Assembly (NCBI GenBank): GCA_040878325.1
Contig: JBBDMM010000002.1
Span: 94,176-158,175, forward strand
Reading direction: 5' to 3'
DNA length: 64,000 nt
From: Acidimicrobiia bacterium
GTDB lineage: Bacteria; Actinomycetota; Acidimicrobiia; Spongiisociales; UBA11373
Shown in pieces: positions 28,927-38,644 of this stretch. The notes under the pieces are model-generated. The model did no database searches and had not been told where the DNA came from. It saw nothing but the letters and a program-made list of their open reading frames with translations. Position 1 is the stretch's first letter. Every line of letters starts with the position of its first letter. The position numbers were made by a program, and so were the translations under genes.

Positions 28927-29531
28927 CAATGCCACCGGCCGTCGAGGGCGGCCATCGCCGCGCCAACCACCTCGTCGATCGAGCCCGAGGCATCGATGAC
29001 GACAAAGCGGTCGGGCTCGGATTCGGCCAGCCGGCCATACGCCTCCGCCACCCGCCGGTGCAGGTCGGCTCCGGCCAGCGAAATGCGGTCGGCTTCATCT
29101 TCACGGGCCAGCCCATGGTCCGGGTCGAGGCGCAGCAGCAGGACGGTGTCAGGCCACACGCCCCCGAGGCCGGTTTCGTTCACCCGGCGGACGGCCTCGA
29201 GGCTGAGCCCGCGGCCCGCACCCTGGTACGCCAGCGAGGAGTAGACGCTGCGGTCCGAGATCACCGTCTTGCCGGCGGCGAGGGCGGGACCAACGATCGA
29301 GGAGGCCAGCTGGGCGCGGGCAGCGGCGAACAGCAGCGCCTCGGTCCAATCGGCGAGGTCGGATGAGCTTTCGAGCAGGATCGACCTGATGGCCTCCCCC
29401 GCGGGGGTGCCCCCCGGCTCACGCACCCGTACCACCTCGATGCCCCGCACCTCGAGGGCCGTCGCCACCCCTGATGCGACCGTGGACTTCCCGGCACCGT
29501 CGACGCCCTCGATGGCTGCGTAGCGGCTCAC
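28926..29531 (-). CDS. tmk: Thymidylate kinase
   Basis: Phosphorylates dTMP to dTDP. The 201 residues include P-loop EGVDGAGKST, the DRS motif in VISDRSVYSSLAYQGAGRG and the LID region (LDPDHGLARED). It lies between the MFS gene and holB with overlaps on both sides. The tmk-holB pairing is very common in bacteria. Confidence 0.95.
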   Translation of the reverse strand: MSRYAAIEGVDGAGKSTVASGVATALEVRGIEVVRVREPGGTPAGEAIRSILLESSSDLADWTEALLFAAARAQLASSIVGPALAAGKTVISDRSVYSSLAYQGAGRGLSLEAVRRVNETGLGGVWPDTVLLLRLDPDHGLAREDEADRISLAGADLHRRVAEAYGRLAESEPDRFVVIDASGSIDEVVGAAMAALDGRWH

Positions 29532-30964
29532 TCGCCTCCGCCCTTGGGGTCTACCCGAACGACATCCAACTCGTTGGTCTCCTCGAGTCCCGCAATCCGC
29601 TTCCGGTGGTGCCGCATCGCCTCGAGAGCGGTGTCGACCTCAGGGCGCTCACCGATTTGGCCGAGGGCGATCAGGCTCCGACGAACGCTCCACATGGTCA
29701 CCAGCCCGCTTCCGAGAATGGTGACACCGCCAACCAGCAGGACCATCCGCGATCCACTGGACATCAGTCCGGGCAGAACTCCGTTGAGAAGGTTGGAGAG
29801 CGGGATGGCGACCATCATCGCCGTCAGCAGGCCGATTCTCATCAAGGACAGAAGGGCGGCGAAGGTGCGGCCCCGCAAGTCATCCTCGGTCTGTTCGTGG
29901 AGGTGAGCGAATCCCAGTACATATGCCGCGCCAGCCCCAAGACCCATCGCCGAGATCCAGCCAACCCCGCCGAAGAGAGTCTTGACGAAGGCGGCAGAGG
30001 CGAGCGACACGCCCGTCACGAGAAGGGCGAAGGCGAATACCACGTCCTTGTTCTGGAACCGTGGCCCCCAGATCGTGACTCCCACGATCCCGGCTCCGGC
30101 GCCGAGTCCGAAAGCGGTCAGTAGCGCGGGAAAACCAACCGTGCCCGCACCGAGCACCGAGGTGGCGAACGGCTTGCCGAGCACGACAATGATCCCGCCG
30201 CCGGCAAGCGCGACTGTCATCGCCAGCACGACCGAGCGAATTCTCCGGTGGCTGGCCACGAACGTGATCCCCTCCCACAGGTCGCGCAGCGGCACCATCA
30301 GGCTGAAGCTCCGCTTCTGCCCGGGCCGCCGCTGCCGCCTCGCCTGGGCGGGGAGGGTGGTGAGGATCAGGGCAGACGCGATATAAGTCATCGCGTCCAA
30401 CAAGAAGGCGAGCCCCACCACTGTCCCCGGTAGAAGACCACCAAGCGTGATGTCGTCGCTGATCGGTGCGATCGCGGTGAAGATCGCCGCGCCGAGCGGA
30501 AAGGTTCCGTAGGCCGCGCTCAGCGAGAGGCTGTTCGCCCTGACGATCTCGCTGCGTGCCACGAGTGTCGGCACCGTGGCCTCCTTCGCCGGCTGAAAGA
30601 TGAGGGTGAGCGCTTCCATCGCCAGGCTTACGTAGATGAGAGCACCGATCGTCTCAACGAACGCCAGACTGAAGACAAGGCAAGCTCGCCCCACCTCGAC
30701 TGCGATCATCACATACTTACGAGGCAGCCGGTCGGCGATGACGCCGCCGATGGCCGCGAAGAACAGCCCGGGGACGACTCGGGACATGAGGGCGAGCACG
30801 ATGCCCCCGCCACCGGCGAGCTCATCCGCGAGGGTGAGGGTGGCGAGGATCGCCACCCAATCGCCGGTGCTGCTGATCAACCCTGCGCGCCACAGCCGCG
30901 AAAAGGGGCCCGACCGCATCAGCGCCCACGCCGATCGAGGTACGGCCCCGGTTACCTGAGTCAC
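29528..30964 (-). CDS. Major facilitator superfamily transporter
   Basis: 478 residues with about 12 hydrophobic segments and the MFS_3-type start (FSRLWRAGLISSTGDWVAILA) and GGVIADRLPRKYVMI, the loop 2-3 motif. The C-terminal 50 residues are hydrophilic. It overlaps tmk by 4 bases; tmk-MFS associations and fusions occur in some actinobacteria. Substrate unknown; drug or metabolite export is the default guess. Confidence 0.85.
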   Translation of the reverse strand: MTQVTGAVPRSAWALMRSGPFSRLWRAGLISSTGDWVAILATLTLADELAGGGGIVLALMSRVVPGLFFAAIGGVIADRLPRKYVMIAVEVGRACLVFSLAFVETIGALIYVSLAMEALTLIFQPAKEATVPTLVARSEIVRANSLSLSAAYGTFPLGAAIFTAIAPISDDITLGGLLPGTVVGLAFLLDAMTYIASALILTTLPAQARRQRRPGQKRSFSLMVPLRDLWEGITFVASHRRIRSVVLAMTVALAGGGIIVVLGKPFATSVLGAGTVGFPALLTAFGLGAGAGIVGVTIWGPRFQNKDVVFAFALLVTGVSLASAAFVKTLFGGVGWISAMGLGAGAAYVLGFAHLHEQTEDDLRGRTFAALLSLMRIGLLTAMMVAIPLSNLLNGVLPGLMSSGSRMVLLVGGVTILGSGLVTMWSVRRSLIALGQIGERPEVDTALEAMRHHRKRIAGLEETNELDVVRVDPKGGGE

Positions 30965-31014
30965 CCGATGAGGCTATCAGAGCCCTCCGTTGGACCCTCC
31001 GGACAAACCGAGAG

Positions 31015-33648
31015 CTACTCAGCGCCCGTCATTGCGTCCGGGGACTCCGGGACTCCCGCAGCCTCGGGGGCCTTCTTGCATGGCTTGATCTTCTTGCCTT
31101 CGGCTTCGAGCTTCGCCCGGCGTTCGGCAAGCAGCTCGGAGGCGCGTTCGATCGAGATCGATTCGACCGCGTCCTCGCGGCGCAGCGAAGCGTTGACCGA
31201 GCCATCGGTGACATACGGGCCGAACCGACCATCGCGCACCACGACTGCGCACCCGGTTTCCGGGTCGATGCCCACCTCCCTCAAGGGACCGGTGTTCCTG
31301 GCACCTCGCCGCTTCGGCTGGGAAAAAAGCTCGAGTGCCCCGGCAAGGTCGATCTCGAAGATCTGCTCCTCCGTCTCGAGGCTGCGGGTGTCGGTCCCCT
31401 TTTTGAGGTATGGGCCGAACTTGCCGCCCTGGGCCGTGATTTGCTCCCCGCTGTCCGGATCGTTGCCGACAGTTCGAGGAAGCGCCAGAAGCCGGAGGGC
31501 GTCATCCATGGTGACCGTGTCCAGGCTCATCGACTTGAACAGCGAAGCCGTCTTCGGCTTCTTCTTCGAGTCCTCGGGCTCCACCAGAAGGACGTAAGGC
31601 CCGAACCTACCCGTCGTGGCAACCACCTCGAGTCCGCTTTCTGGGTCGGTGCCGAGTTCGCGCTCACCTGATGGGGCGTCGAACAATTCCTCCACCTTCT
31701 CGGCGGTCAACTCGTCCGGTGCCAGGTCGTCCGGAACGCTCACACGACTCTCCCCGCGCTCGAGATAGGGCCCGTACCGGCCGCTCCGGAGCACTACATC
31801 GCCGCTTCCGCCCCCGAAGGGAATCGTGTTGATCTCCTTGGCATCGGCGTCATCGAACGTCTTGGCCACCAGATCGAGCAACCCGGGATGCCCATTCCCG
31901 AAGTAGAAAGTCGAGAGGTAGGGGATGTGCTCGCGGTCGCCACCTGCGATCTCATCGAGGTCCTCCTCCATGCGCGCGGTGAATCCGTAGTCGACCAGCG
32001 TCGCGAAGTGCCTCTCCAGCAGGCGGACGGTGGCAAAGGCGAGGAAGGTCGGTACGAGTGCGGAGCCCTTCTTCCACACATACCCGCGATCCTGGATGGT
32101 CGAGATGATCGAGGCGTAGGTCGATGGCCGACCGATCCCCAACTCCTCCAGCTTCTTCACGAGCGATGCCTCGGTGTACCGAGCGGGAGGTTTGGTCTCG
32201 TGCCCGACCGCCTCCAGGCTCTCGGCATCGACCGCTTGGCCCTCGGACAGGGGCGGCAACCGGACCTCCTGATCCTCGAGCTCGGCCTCCGGGTCGTCGG
32301 AGCCCTCGACATACGCCCGGAGGAACCCGGGGAACGAGATCACCTTGCCTGATGCGGCGAACTCGGCGTCGCGTCCGGACGCCCCCGCGGCGCCAAGCCG
32401 CACCTGGACGCTCTCGCCGATCGCATCGGCCATCTGGGAGGCCACGGTCCGTTTCCAGATGAGGTCGTAGAGCCGAGCCTCGTCCTTGTTCAGTTCCGCG
32501 GCGACCGCGTCCGGCGTGCGAAAGCGATCACCAGCCGGACGGATCGCCTCGTGGGCCTCCTGGGCGTTCTTGACCTTGCTGGCGTAGACCCGCGGCGAGT
32601 CGGGCAGATACTCGGCGCCGTACAACTCGGCGACCTGCGACCGGGCGGCGGCAATCGCCGTCTCTGACAGCGACGTGCTGTCGGTGCGCATGTAGGTGAT
32701 GTACCCGTTCTCGTAGAGCTTCTGGGCAACCTGCATCGTGCGCTGTGATCCGAAACGGAGCTTGCGTCCGGCCTCCTGCTGCAATGTGGAGGTTCGAAAT
32801 GGCGGATACGGGGACCGCTTGTAGGGCTTGCTCTCGACCCGACGGATGGCGAAATCGGCGGTCTCGAGATCGGCCACGACGTTCTCGGCGCGCTCCTGGT
32901 CGAGCACAGCCACATCGCTCTTGGAGACGGCACCCACGCTGTCGAAGTCCTTCCCGGTGGCGACCCTCACCCCGTCGAGCGCGGCGAGCACGGCGGAGAA
33001 GGACCCTTCGTCGGTCGCAAAGACCCCCGCCACATCCCAGTAGCCGGCAGCCCGGAATGCCATCCGCTCGCGCTCCCGCTCGACGATTATCCGAATCGCC
33101 GGGCTCTGCACCCGGCCGGCGGACAGCTTGGGGCGAATCAACTTCCATAGGACCGGCGAAACCTCATACCCGACGAGGCGATCAAGGATGCGACGTGTCT
33201 CCTGAGCGTCGACCAGACGCCGATCCAGGTCGCGCGGAGAGTCGATGGCGCGTCGGATCGCCTCCGGGGTGATCTCGTGGAACACCATTCGCTTGACCGG
33301 CACTCTCGGACTGAGAACCTCGATGAGGTGCCATGCGATCGACTCGCCTTCTCGGTCCTCGTCGGTGGCGAGATAGACCTCGTCTGCCGCCTTCACCAAC
33401 TTCTTCAGCTTCGTGATCTGGGCGCTCTTCTCATTGGGCACGATGTACAGCGGCTTGAAGTCGTTGGCCGTGTCGACCCCGAGGCGCGCCCACGACTCGT
33501 CCTTGTGAGACTTGGGAATGTCGGCGGCGCTGCGCGGCAGGTCCCGCACATGCCCGATCGAGGACTCCACGACGAAGTCGCCGCCGAGGAATCCGGCGAT
33601 GGTGCGCGCCTTTGCAGGCGACTCGACGATGACGAGTTTGGAGGGCAT
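31015..33648 (-). CDS. topA: DNA topoisomerase I
   Basis: Type IA enzyme that relaxes negative supercoils. The 877 residues show the TOPRIM domain (KLVIVESPAKA at the start, LATDEDREGESIAWHL), the catalytic Tyr in GYITYMRTDSTSL, and KLEELGIGRPSTYASII. Instead of zinc fingers the C-terminus carries repeated DPxSGxxVxxxxGRFGPY units (about residues 600-850), the actinobacterial layout, ending in a Lys-rich tail. Confidence 0.97.
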   Translation of the reverse strand: MPSKLVIVESPAKARTIAGFLGGDFVVESSIGHVRDLPRSAADIPKSHKDESWARLGVDTANDFKPLYIVPNEKSAQITKLKKLVKAADEVYLATDEDREGESIAWHLIEVLSPRVPVKRMVFHEITPEAIRRAIDSPRDLDRRLVDAQETRRILDRLVGYEVSPVLWKLIRPKLSAGRVQSPAIRIIVERERERMAFRAAGYWDVAGVFATDEGSFSAVLAALDGVRVATGKDFDSVGAVSKSDVAVLDQERAENVVADLETADFAIRRVESKPYKRSPYPPFRTSTLQQEAGRKLRFGSQRTMQVAQKLYENGYITYMRTDSTSLSETAIAAARSQVAELYGAEYLPDSPRVYASKVKNAQEAHEAIRPAGDRFRTPDAVAAELNKDEARLYDLIWKRTVASQMADAIGESVQVRLGAAGASGRDAEFAASGKVISFPGFLRAYVEGSDDPEAELEDQEVRLPPLSEGQAVDAESLEAVGHETKPPARYTEASLVKKLEELGIGRPSTYASIISTIQDRGYVWKKGSALVPTFLAFATVRLLERHFATLVDYGFTARMEEDLDEIAGGDREHIPYLSTFYFGNGHPGLLDLVAKTFDDADAKEINTIPFGGGSGDVVLRSGRYGPYLERGESRVSVPDDLAPDELTAEKVEELFDAPSGERELGTDPESGLEVVATTGRFGPYVLLVEPEDSKKKPKTASLFKSMSLDTVTMDDALRLLALPRTVGNDPDSGEQITAQGGKFGPYLKKGTDTRSLETEEQIFEIDLAGALELFSQPKRRGARNTGPLREVGIDPETGCAVVVRDGRFGPYVTDGSVNASLRREDAVESISIERASELLAERRAKLEAEGKKIKPCKKAPEAAGVPESPDAMTGAE

Positions 33649-33724
33649 GGTCTCCGCAGGGGACGGGTAGGGGGTGTGCGGATCGGTCGCTGGCTGATCT
33701 CCGGGGCGAGCCTATCCGGTAAAG

Positions 33725-33753
33725 GGTTTACGACGACACGGGTGCCATGTCAA
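33725..33753 (-). promoter_or_regulatory. Sigma-70-type promoter for topA
   Basis: Minus-strand TTGACA (33748-33753), a 17-base spacer, then TAAACC (33725-33730), about 77 bases before the topA ATG. The -35 is a perfect consensus; the -10 is weak. Confidence 0.5.
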
Positions 33754-33780
33754 GGACAGTGCTCCCAATGGCACGCAGAC

Positions 33781-34845
33781 CTATCCAGGGACGGCCTCTC
33801 GCAATCCGGCTTCGAAGCGGGCCGCGGCGGTGTCCCAGGTGAACCGTTCGGCGATCCATTTGCCGCCGGACTGCCCCATCGAAGTAGCCAAGTTCGGATC
33901 GTCGACAAGCCGGCGGAGCGCGTCGAAAAGGGCGTCGTCGCTATCGACCACGAATCCCGTGACTCCTGGATCGATCGTCTCAGGAGCACCGCCTGAACCG
34001 CCGGTTATGACGGGCAATCCGGTGGCAGCGGCCTCCAGGTAGACAACGCCGAGCCCTTCGACCTCGAGACCGAGCCAGCGTGATCGGCATGGCATGGCGA
34101 AAACCGACATCTCCCGATACAGAGAAGGGAGGCGCGAGTACGGGACGCCCACCTCGAACCGGGTCGGCACTCCGAGGCGGTCGGCGAGCCGGCGCAACCG
34201 GGCCTCGTCCCTCCCCGCCCCCACGAGTAGCGCCGAGACATCGCGACCCTCTCTTCTCAGGCGGGCAACTGCGGTGAGCACCCGCCCCTGGCCCTTCCGC
34301 GGGACGAACCTGCTCACGCAGCCCACCACCGCGGATGCAGGAACGGCTCCGGGGCCAAACGCCGGATCGACCCCGACCCCCACCACCCGGACGGGCCGCC
34401 CCGCGAGCCGTTCTACGCGACCCGCCGTGTAGGTGGAGACTGCGAGCACCGCGTCGGCGCGCCGCAACGGGTACTTCACCAACTGCCGCGTCACCGGGAA
34501 GGCCGCCGGCATCGTGACCTCGGCGCCGTGACAGAGCACCGCATACGGAACCCCTGTCTCCTCTCGAAGGCGGGGCCCCAAGTGGGCCAACGGGTGAGGT
34601 GCCCCGAACAGCACGACATCGGGTTGGAAGTCGGCCACCTGGCTCGCCACCCAACGCCGGGTTCGCCGACTCGGCCACATGAATCGACGGTGGCCGCGGA
34701 CCACTCCATCGCGCGGCCCGGCGGAGTCATCCCTCGGGGCGAGCACCCGAATCTCTCCGGGGAACGCCGCCACCAAGCCATTGAGGTACTGCTGAATCCC
34801 CCCCGGCTTAGGGGGGAAGTCGTTCGTGACCAGAAGAACACGCAT
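33781..34845 (-). CDS. Glycosyltransferase family 4, PimB-like mannosyltransferase
   Basis: 354 residues with the GT-B fold. The N-terminus (MRVLLVTNDFPPKPGGIQQYL) is strikingly like actinobacterial PimB, which adds the second mannose to phosphatidylinositol mannosides. Further motifs are VLCHGAEVTMP, GVGVDPAFGPG, VSRFVPRKGQ and the nucleotide-sugar EGLGVVYLEAAATGLPVI. The ATG at 34845 starts directly at the family N-terminus. Another mannosyl or glucosyl acceptor is possible. Confidence 0.85.
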   Translation of the reverse strand: MRVLLVTNDFPPKPGGIQQYLNGLVAAFPGEIRVLAPRDDSAGPRDGVVRGHRRFMWPSRRTRRWVASQVADFQPDVVLFGAPHPLAHLGPRLREETGVPYAVLCHGAEVTMPAAFPVTRQLVKYPLRRADAVLAVSTYTAGRVERLAGRPVRVVGVGVDPAFGPGAVPASAVVGCVSRFVPRKGQGRVLTAVARLRREGRDVSALLVGAGRDEARLRRLADRLGVPTRFEVGVPYSRLPSLYREMSVFAMPCRSRWLGLEVEGLGVVYLEAAATGLPVITGGSGGAPETIDPGVTGFVVDSDDALFDALRRLVDDPNLATSMGQSGGKWIAERFTWDTAAARFEAGLREAVPG

Positions 34846-34868
34846 CTGCGGAGTCTCGCGGGCCGAGG

Positions 34869-34896
34869 GGCGAAGGGCGAAAGGCGAAAGGCGAAA
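34869..34896. repeat. Heptamer array (GGCGAAA, 4 units)
   Basis: GGCGAAG followed by three perfect GGCGAAA units, in the gap between the tandem phosphatase stop and the PimB-like start. Confidence 0.88.
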
Positions 34897-34968
34897 CCCC
34901 GCCGCTGGCAATCGCGACAGATCGGGTCGTCCGCGGTTTCGCGTCTGCCTCAGGGCGAGGCCCCGAAG

Positions 34969-36168
34969 TCAGACGTTGTAATCCACCAACACCTGTCTGC
35001 CGGAGTCGATGCGGACGTGACTGACGCTGGTGTTGGACGGCATCGCCAGGCTGCGCCAATTCGACCACGACAGGCCGAGCACCCGGGCGGTCAACGACCA
35101 GATGGCGCCGCCGTGGCTGAAGAGGGCAACCCGTTCCCTCGGATGGAGCTGCTCCATTCGGTCGATGACGCCGGCCAGACGCTCCCCCACCGCGGCGAAA
35201 GTGTCGCCGGTGCCCCCACGAGGGCGGTCCTCACCACCTTCGAAGACGGCGGCCCAGTCCTCGGGATGTCGCTCGGCGATCTCGTGGGGGGTGAGGTTCT
35301 CCCAGGAGCCGAAGTCGACTTCGATCAACTCGACGAGGGTTTCGACGGGCAAGCCGCGGATCGCGGCGAACGCCTCGGCAGTTGCACGAGCCCGCTCCAA
35401 AGGCGAGGCGTAGATACGGGTGACGCCGCGATGATGTTGGCCCAGATCGGCCGCCTGCCGGCGGCCGCGCTCGGTGAGTGGGCCATCGGTGATGCCGTGC
35501 CACCTCCCCGAGGCATTCGCCTCCGACTCCGCATGTCGGAACAACGCGATCCCGAGATCGAGGTCGTCGTCGAGGTGGCGGCCATCGTTGAACGACACCA
35601 GCCTGAAGCTGCCCTGGTCGACTGCCATCTCGGTGATGCCGGTGTTGCGAACCCGATCGATCGGCCACGGCGCGGAGCGATCTGCAAAGCGCAGTTGGCT
35701 CGCCAGGACCGCGTGGACCACCCCCCCGTGGGTGACAACGAGAATTCGCGACCCATCGGCCGCGTCACCAACCATCTCGGCGAATGCCACTTTGATTCTC
35801 CGCCCCAGGTCGGCCCAGGACTCGGCGCCCCCCATCTTCACGGGTTGACCGGCCCGGACTCCTGCGATCTCCTCGGGGAAGCGCTCATGAACCTCGCCCC
35901 GGGTCAAGCCCTGCCACACCCCGATATCGATCTCCCGCCACGACAGGTCGGGTTTGGCATCGAAGCCGGCGAGGGCAGCGGTCTCGACCGCGCGCGGCAA
36001 GTCGGACGCGATGACCAGATCGAAGGTTCGATCCTGCAGGCGACGGCCCACTGCTGCGGCTTGCGAACGCCCCAGGGCGCTCAGGGGATGATCGCCGTGA
36101 CCCTGCCAGATACCGGCGGCGTTGGCCTCGGTCTCGGCGTGGCGAACCAATGTGATCTCGACGGGCAT
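34969..36168 (-). CDS. Tandem histidine phosphatase (two phosphoglycerate-mutase-like domains)
   Basis: 399 residues made of two full histidine-phosphatase domains. Domain 1 has LVRHAETEANAAG and, later, VTHGGVVHAVL; domain 2 has LFRHAESEANASG and FSHGGAIWSL. Both keep the catalytic RH pair, the downstream Arg and the second His. Single-domain members have about 200 residues, so this is a duplication-fusion. Possible roles are phosphoglycerate mutase-like, cobalamin-type or sugar-phosphate phosphatase activity; none can be chosen from sequence. Confidence 0.87.
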   Translation of the reverse strand: MPVEITLVRHAETEANAAGIWQGHGDHPLSALGRSQAAAVGRRLQDRTFDLVIASDLPRAVETAALAGFDAKPDLSWREIDIGVWQGLTRGEVHERFPEEIAGVRAGQPVKMGGAESWADLGRRIKVAFAEMVGDAADGSRILVVTHGGVVHAVLASQLRFADRSAPWPIDRVRNTGITEMAVDQGSFRLVSFNDGRHLDDDLDLGIALFRHAESEANASGRWHGITDGPLTERGRRQAADLGQHHRGVTRIYASPLERARATAEAFAAIRGLPVETLVELIEVDFGSWENLTPHEIAERHPEDWAAVFEGGEDRPRGGTGDTFAAVGERLAGVIDRMEQLHPRERVALFSHGGAIWSLTARVLGLSWSNWRSLAMPSNTSVSHVRIDSGRQVLVDYNV

Positions 36169-36252
36169 CGTGACAAGCCTGCGACGGGGCGCCAAAGGCT
36201 AGATCGAACGAATCGCCTGCCAAATCGAGGTGCATCCCGTACAATCCACGGC

Positions 36253-36399
36253 ATGGGATTCGTCTGGGGACTCCTCGGCGCCGTCTTCATCGGCATCTAC
36301 GTGCTGGTGCATCGGGCGCGGGTCAAGACCATGCGGGATTACATAGAACGCGGTCCCTGGGGCGACAACCCGCCAGGCATGGGCGACGACCGCCGCTGA
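36253..36399 (+). CDS. Short single-helix membrane protein
   Basis: 48 residues: MGFVWGLLGAVFIGIYVLV forms one membrane helix, followed by a basic stretch (HRARVKTMRDYIERG) and a Gly/Pro/Asp tail. It is divergent from the tandem phosphatase. Codon choice and composition look like a real small protein, but no family was recognised. Confidence 0.5.
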   Translation: MGFVWGLLGAVFIGIYVLVHRARVKTMRDYIERGPWGDNPPGMGDDRR

Positions 36400-36496
36400 C
36401 GAAGCGAGAAGCCGCTCTCTCGCGCCCACCCGGCCCCACAGACGACTTTGTCGATTTGCGAGGTCGCCGGGCGGCCTTCGGCCGGCCAATTACGCC

Positions 36497-38551
36497 CTAG
36501 ATGAACGCCTCAGCGAAGATGAGCGACACGATCGTCATCACCTTGATCACGATGTTCATCGCCGGACCTGCAGTGTCCTTGAATGGGTCCCCGATGGTGT
36601 CGCCCACAACGGCCGCCTTGTGAGCGTCTGAGCCCTTGCCCCCATAGGCACCTGCTTCGATGAACTTCTTGGCGTTGTCCCAGGCCCCTCCCGCGTTGGC
36701 CATGAAGATCGCCAATAGAAAGCCGGTGATCAGCGCGCCAGCCAGGAATCCCCCGAGCGCCTGAACGTCGACGAACCCGATCGCCAGTGGTAGGGCCACC
36801 GCCAGCGCCCCGGGAACGATCATCTCGCGCAGCGCCGATGCCGTTGAGATGTCGACGCAGCGGGCATAGTCCGCCCGGGCATCCTCCCGTCCTTCCCGAA
36901 GTCCGGGGATCTCGCGGAATTGGCGCCGCACTTCTTCGATCATCTGGTGGGCAGCGCGCCCCACCGCCTTGATGGCGAGCGATGCGAACAGGAACGGGAA
37001 CATCGCCCCAAGGAAGAGACCCACGGTGGTCTCGACCTGGAGGATGTCGATGACCTCGAGCCCGACAGCCTCCTTGAATGCAAAGAACAGCGCCAAGGCA
37101 GTCACCCCCGCGGAGGCGATGGCGAATCCCTTGGCGACGGCGGCGGTGGTATTTCCGAGCGAGTCGAGCGCGTCGGTCGCCTGCCGGACCTCGGCTGGAA
37201 GGTGAGCCATCTCAGCGATGCCACCCGCGTTGTCGGCGATGGGCCCGTAGGCGTCGACCGACACCGTTATCCCGAGCGTGGCCAACACCCCGATGGCCGC
37301 GATGGCGATTCCATAGATGCCGCCGTCCGTGAATGCCATCTCTCCGGCCCAGTAGGCGCCCGCAATGCCCGCGGCAACGACGATCACCGAATATGCCGCC
37401 GACCGCATCCCGTCGGCGATACCCGCGAGGACAACCGTGGCAGGACCGGTCTCTGACTGGCGGGCGATCTCCTTGACCGGCCGCCAATGATCGGACGTGA
37501 ACAGCTCGGACAGTTGGCCGACGGCCAGCCCGACTGCGAGCCCGATGACGACCGAGAGGAACAACCCCAGCGGATTGTCGACGCCGTCGATGTCGCCGAA
37601 CATTCCGTAGACGAGGGCAAGTGTTCCCAGCACCGTGAGGATGGCAGCGGCATAGGTGCCGCGGTGAAGAGCCGCCGCGAGGTTGGTGCCCCGAGGCCGG
37701 ACCAGGAACGAGCCGATGATGGAGGCGCCCATACCGATCGCCGCCACCGCCAACGGGAACACCAGGGCCTGCGCCAGAAAGTCGCGGCCGGCGAAGACGA
37801 ACGCCGCGAAGGCGATCGGCGCCACCATCGACCCGACATAGGACTCGAACAGGTCGGCACCCATGCCGGCCACGTCACCGACGTTGTCGCCCACGTTGTC
37901 GGCGATCACCGCCGGGTTGCGAGGATCGTCCTCGGGGATTCCGGCTTCGACCTTGCCGACGAGGTCGGCACCGACATCGGCAGCCTTGGTGTAGATACCT
38001 CCGCCGACGCGGGCGAACAGCGCAATGGTCGATCCGCCGAGTCCGACCGCGGTCAGCACCTGAAAAGGTTGATCCACCTCGAGCCATTGGACGAAGACGA
38101 GGAAGGCGAACGCGAGACCCGCAAGTCCCAACCCGGCAACCGTGAACCCCATCACAGCCCCACCTCGGAACGCCAGAGGAAGCGCCTGCTTCACGCCGCC
38201 GACCCGCGCTGCCTCGGTGGTGCGGGAGTTGGCGGCGGTAGCGATGCGCATGCCGATGAAGCCGGCGAGACCCGAGAGCACGGCGCCGAACACATAGGCA
38301 ATCGCGCCCCATGGCCGCCCGTAGTCGAGCAGGCCGAAGATCAACCCGGCCATCGCCACCACGAACACCGCCACCCAGGTGTACTCGCGGCGCATGAAGG
38401 CCCCAGACCCCTCGCGGATCGCGGCCGAAATCTCACGCATGCGCTCGTTGCCTTGGGGCGCGGCGAGCACTTGGCGGGCGAAGAAAATGGCAAGAACGAG
38501 CCCGAGCAGGCCCGCGCCGACACCGATGTACAACCAAACTTCCGGATCCAC
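36497..38551 (-). CDS. hppA: Membrane proton-pumping pyrophosphatase, probably K+-dependent
   Basis: Integral membrane enzyme that couples pyrophosphate hydrolysis to ion pumping. The 684 residues form about 16 helices and contain the substrate motif DVGADLVGKVEAGIPEDDPRN with NVGDNVGD, and a second Asp-rich loop near the C-terminus. At the K+-site the sequence reads GNTTAA; Ala rather than Lys here is the hallmark of the K+-dependent group. H+ rather than Na+ transport is the default and not proven. It neighbours the Trk potassium system. Confidence 0.93.
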   Translation of the reverse strand: MDPEVWLYIGVGAGLLGLVLAIFFARQVLAAPQGNERMREISAAIREGSGAFMRREYTWVAVFVVAMAGLIFGLLDYGRPWGAIAYVFGAVLSGLAGFIGMRIATAANSRTTEAARVGGVKQALPLAFRGGAVMGFTVAGLGLAGLAFAFLVFVQWLEVDQPFQVLTAVGLGGSTIALFARVGGGIYTKAADVGADLVGKVEAGIPEDDPRNPAVIADNVGDNVGDVAGMGADLFESYVGSMVAPIAFAAFVFAGRDFLAQALVFPLAVAAIGMGASIIGSFLVRPRGTNLAAALHRGTYAAAILTVLGTLALVYGMFGDIDGVDNPLGLFLSVVIGLAVGLAVGQLSELFTSDHWRPVKEIARQSETGPATVVLAGIADGMRSAAYSVIVVAAGIAGAYWAGEMAFTDGGIYGIAIAAIGVLATLGITVSVDAYGPIADNAGGIAEMAHLPAEVRQATDALDSLGNTTAAVAKGFAIASAGVTALALFFAFKEAVGLEVIDILQVETTVGLFLGAMFPFLFASLAIKAVGRAAHQMIEEVRRQFREIPGLREGREDARADYARCVDISTASALREMIVPGALAVALPLAIGFVDVQALGGFLAGALITGFLLAIFMANAGGAWDNAKKFIEAGAYGGKGSDAHKAAVVGDTIGDPFKDTAGPAMNIVIKVMTIVSLIFAEAFI

Positions 38552-38644
38552 GAGCGCTCCTCAGGTGACTACGGACAGGGAGATTAGGCGTGCCCGATCA
38601 GCCGCCCGCCACCAACAGACGGGCAACGGGCATCGGATTGCTGC

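Noticed and set aside
34528..36399. 623-residue open frame on the plus strand
   Set aside because: Antisense to the PimB-like and tandem phosphatase genes; only the last 48 codons (36253-36399) fall outside them and look real.
36470..36487. hppA terminator hairpin
   Set aside because: CGGCC-TTC-GGCCG has only five base pairs and no T-tract; too weak to call.
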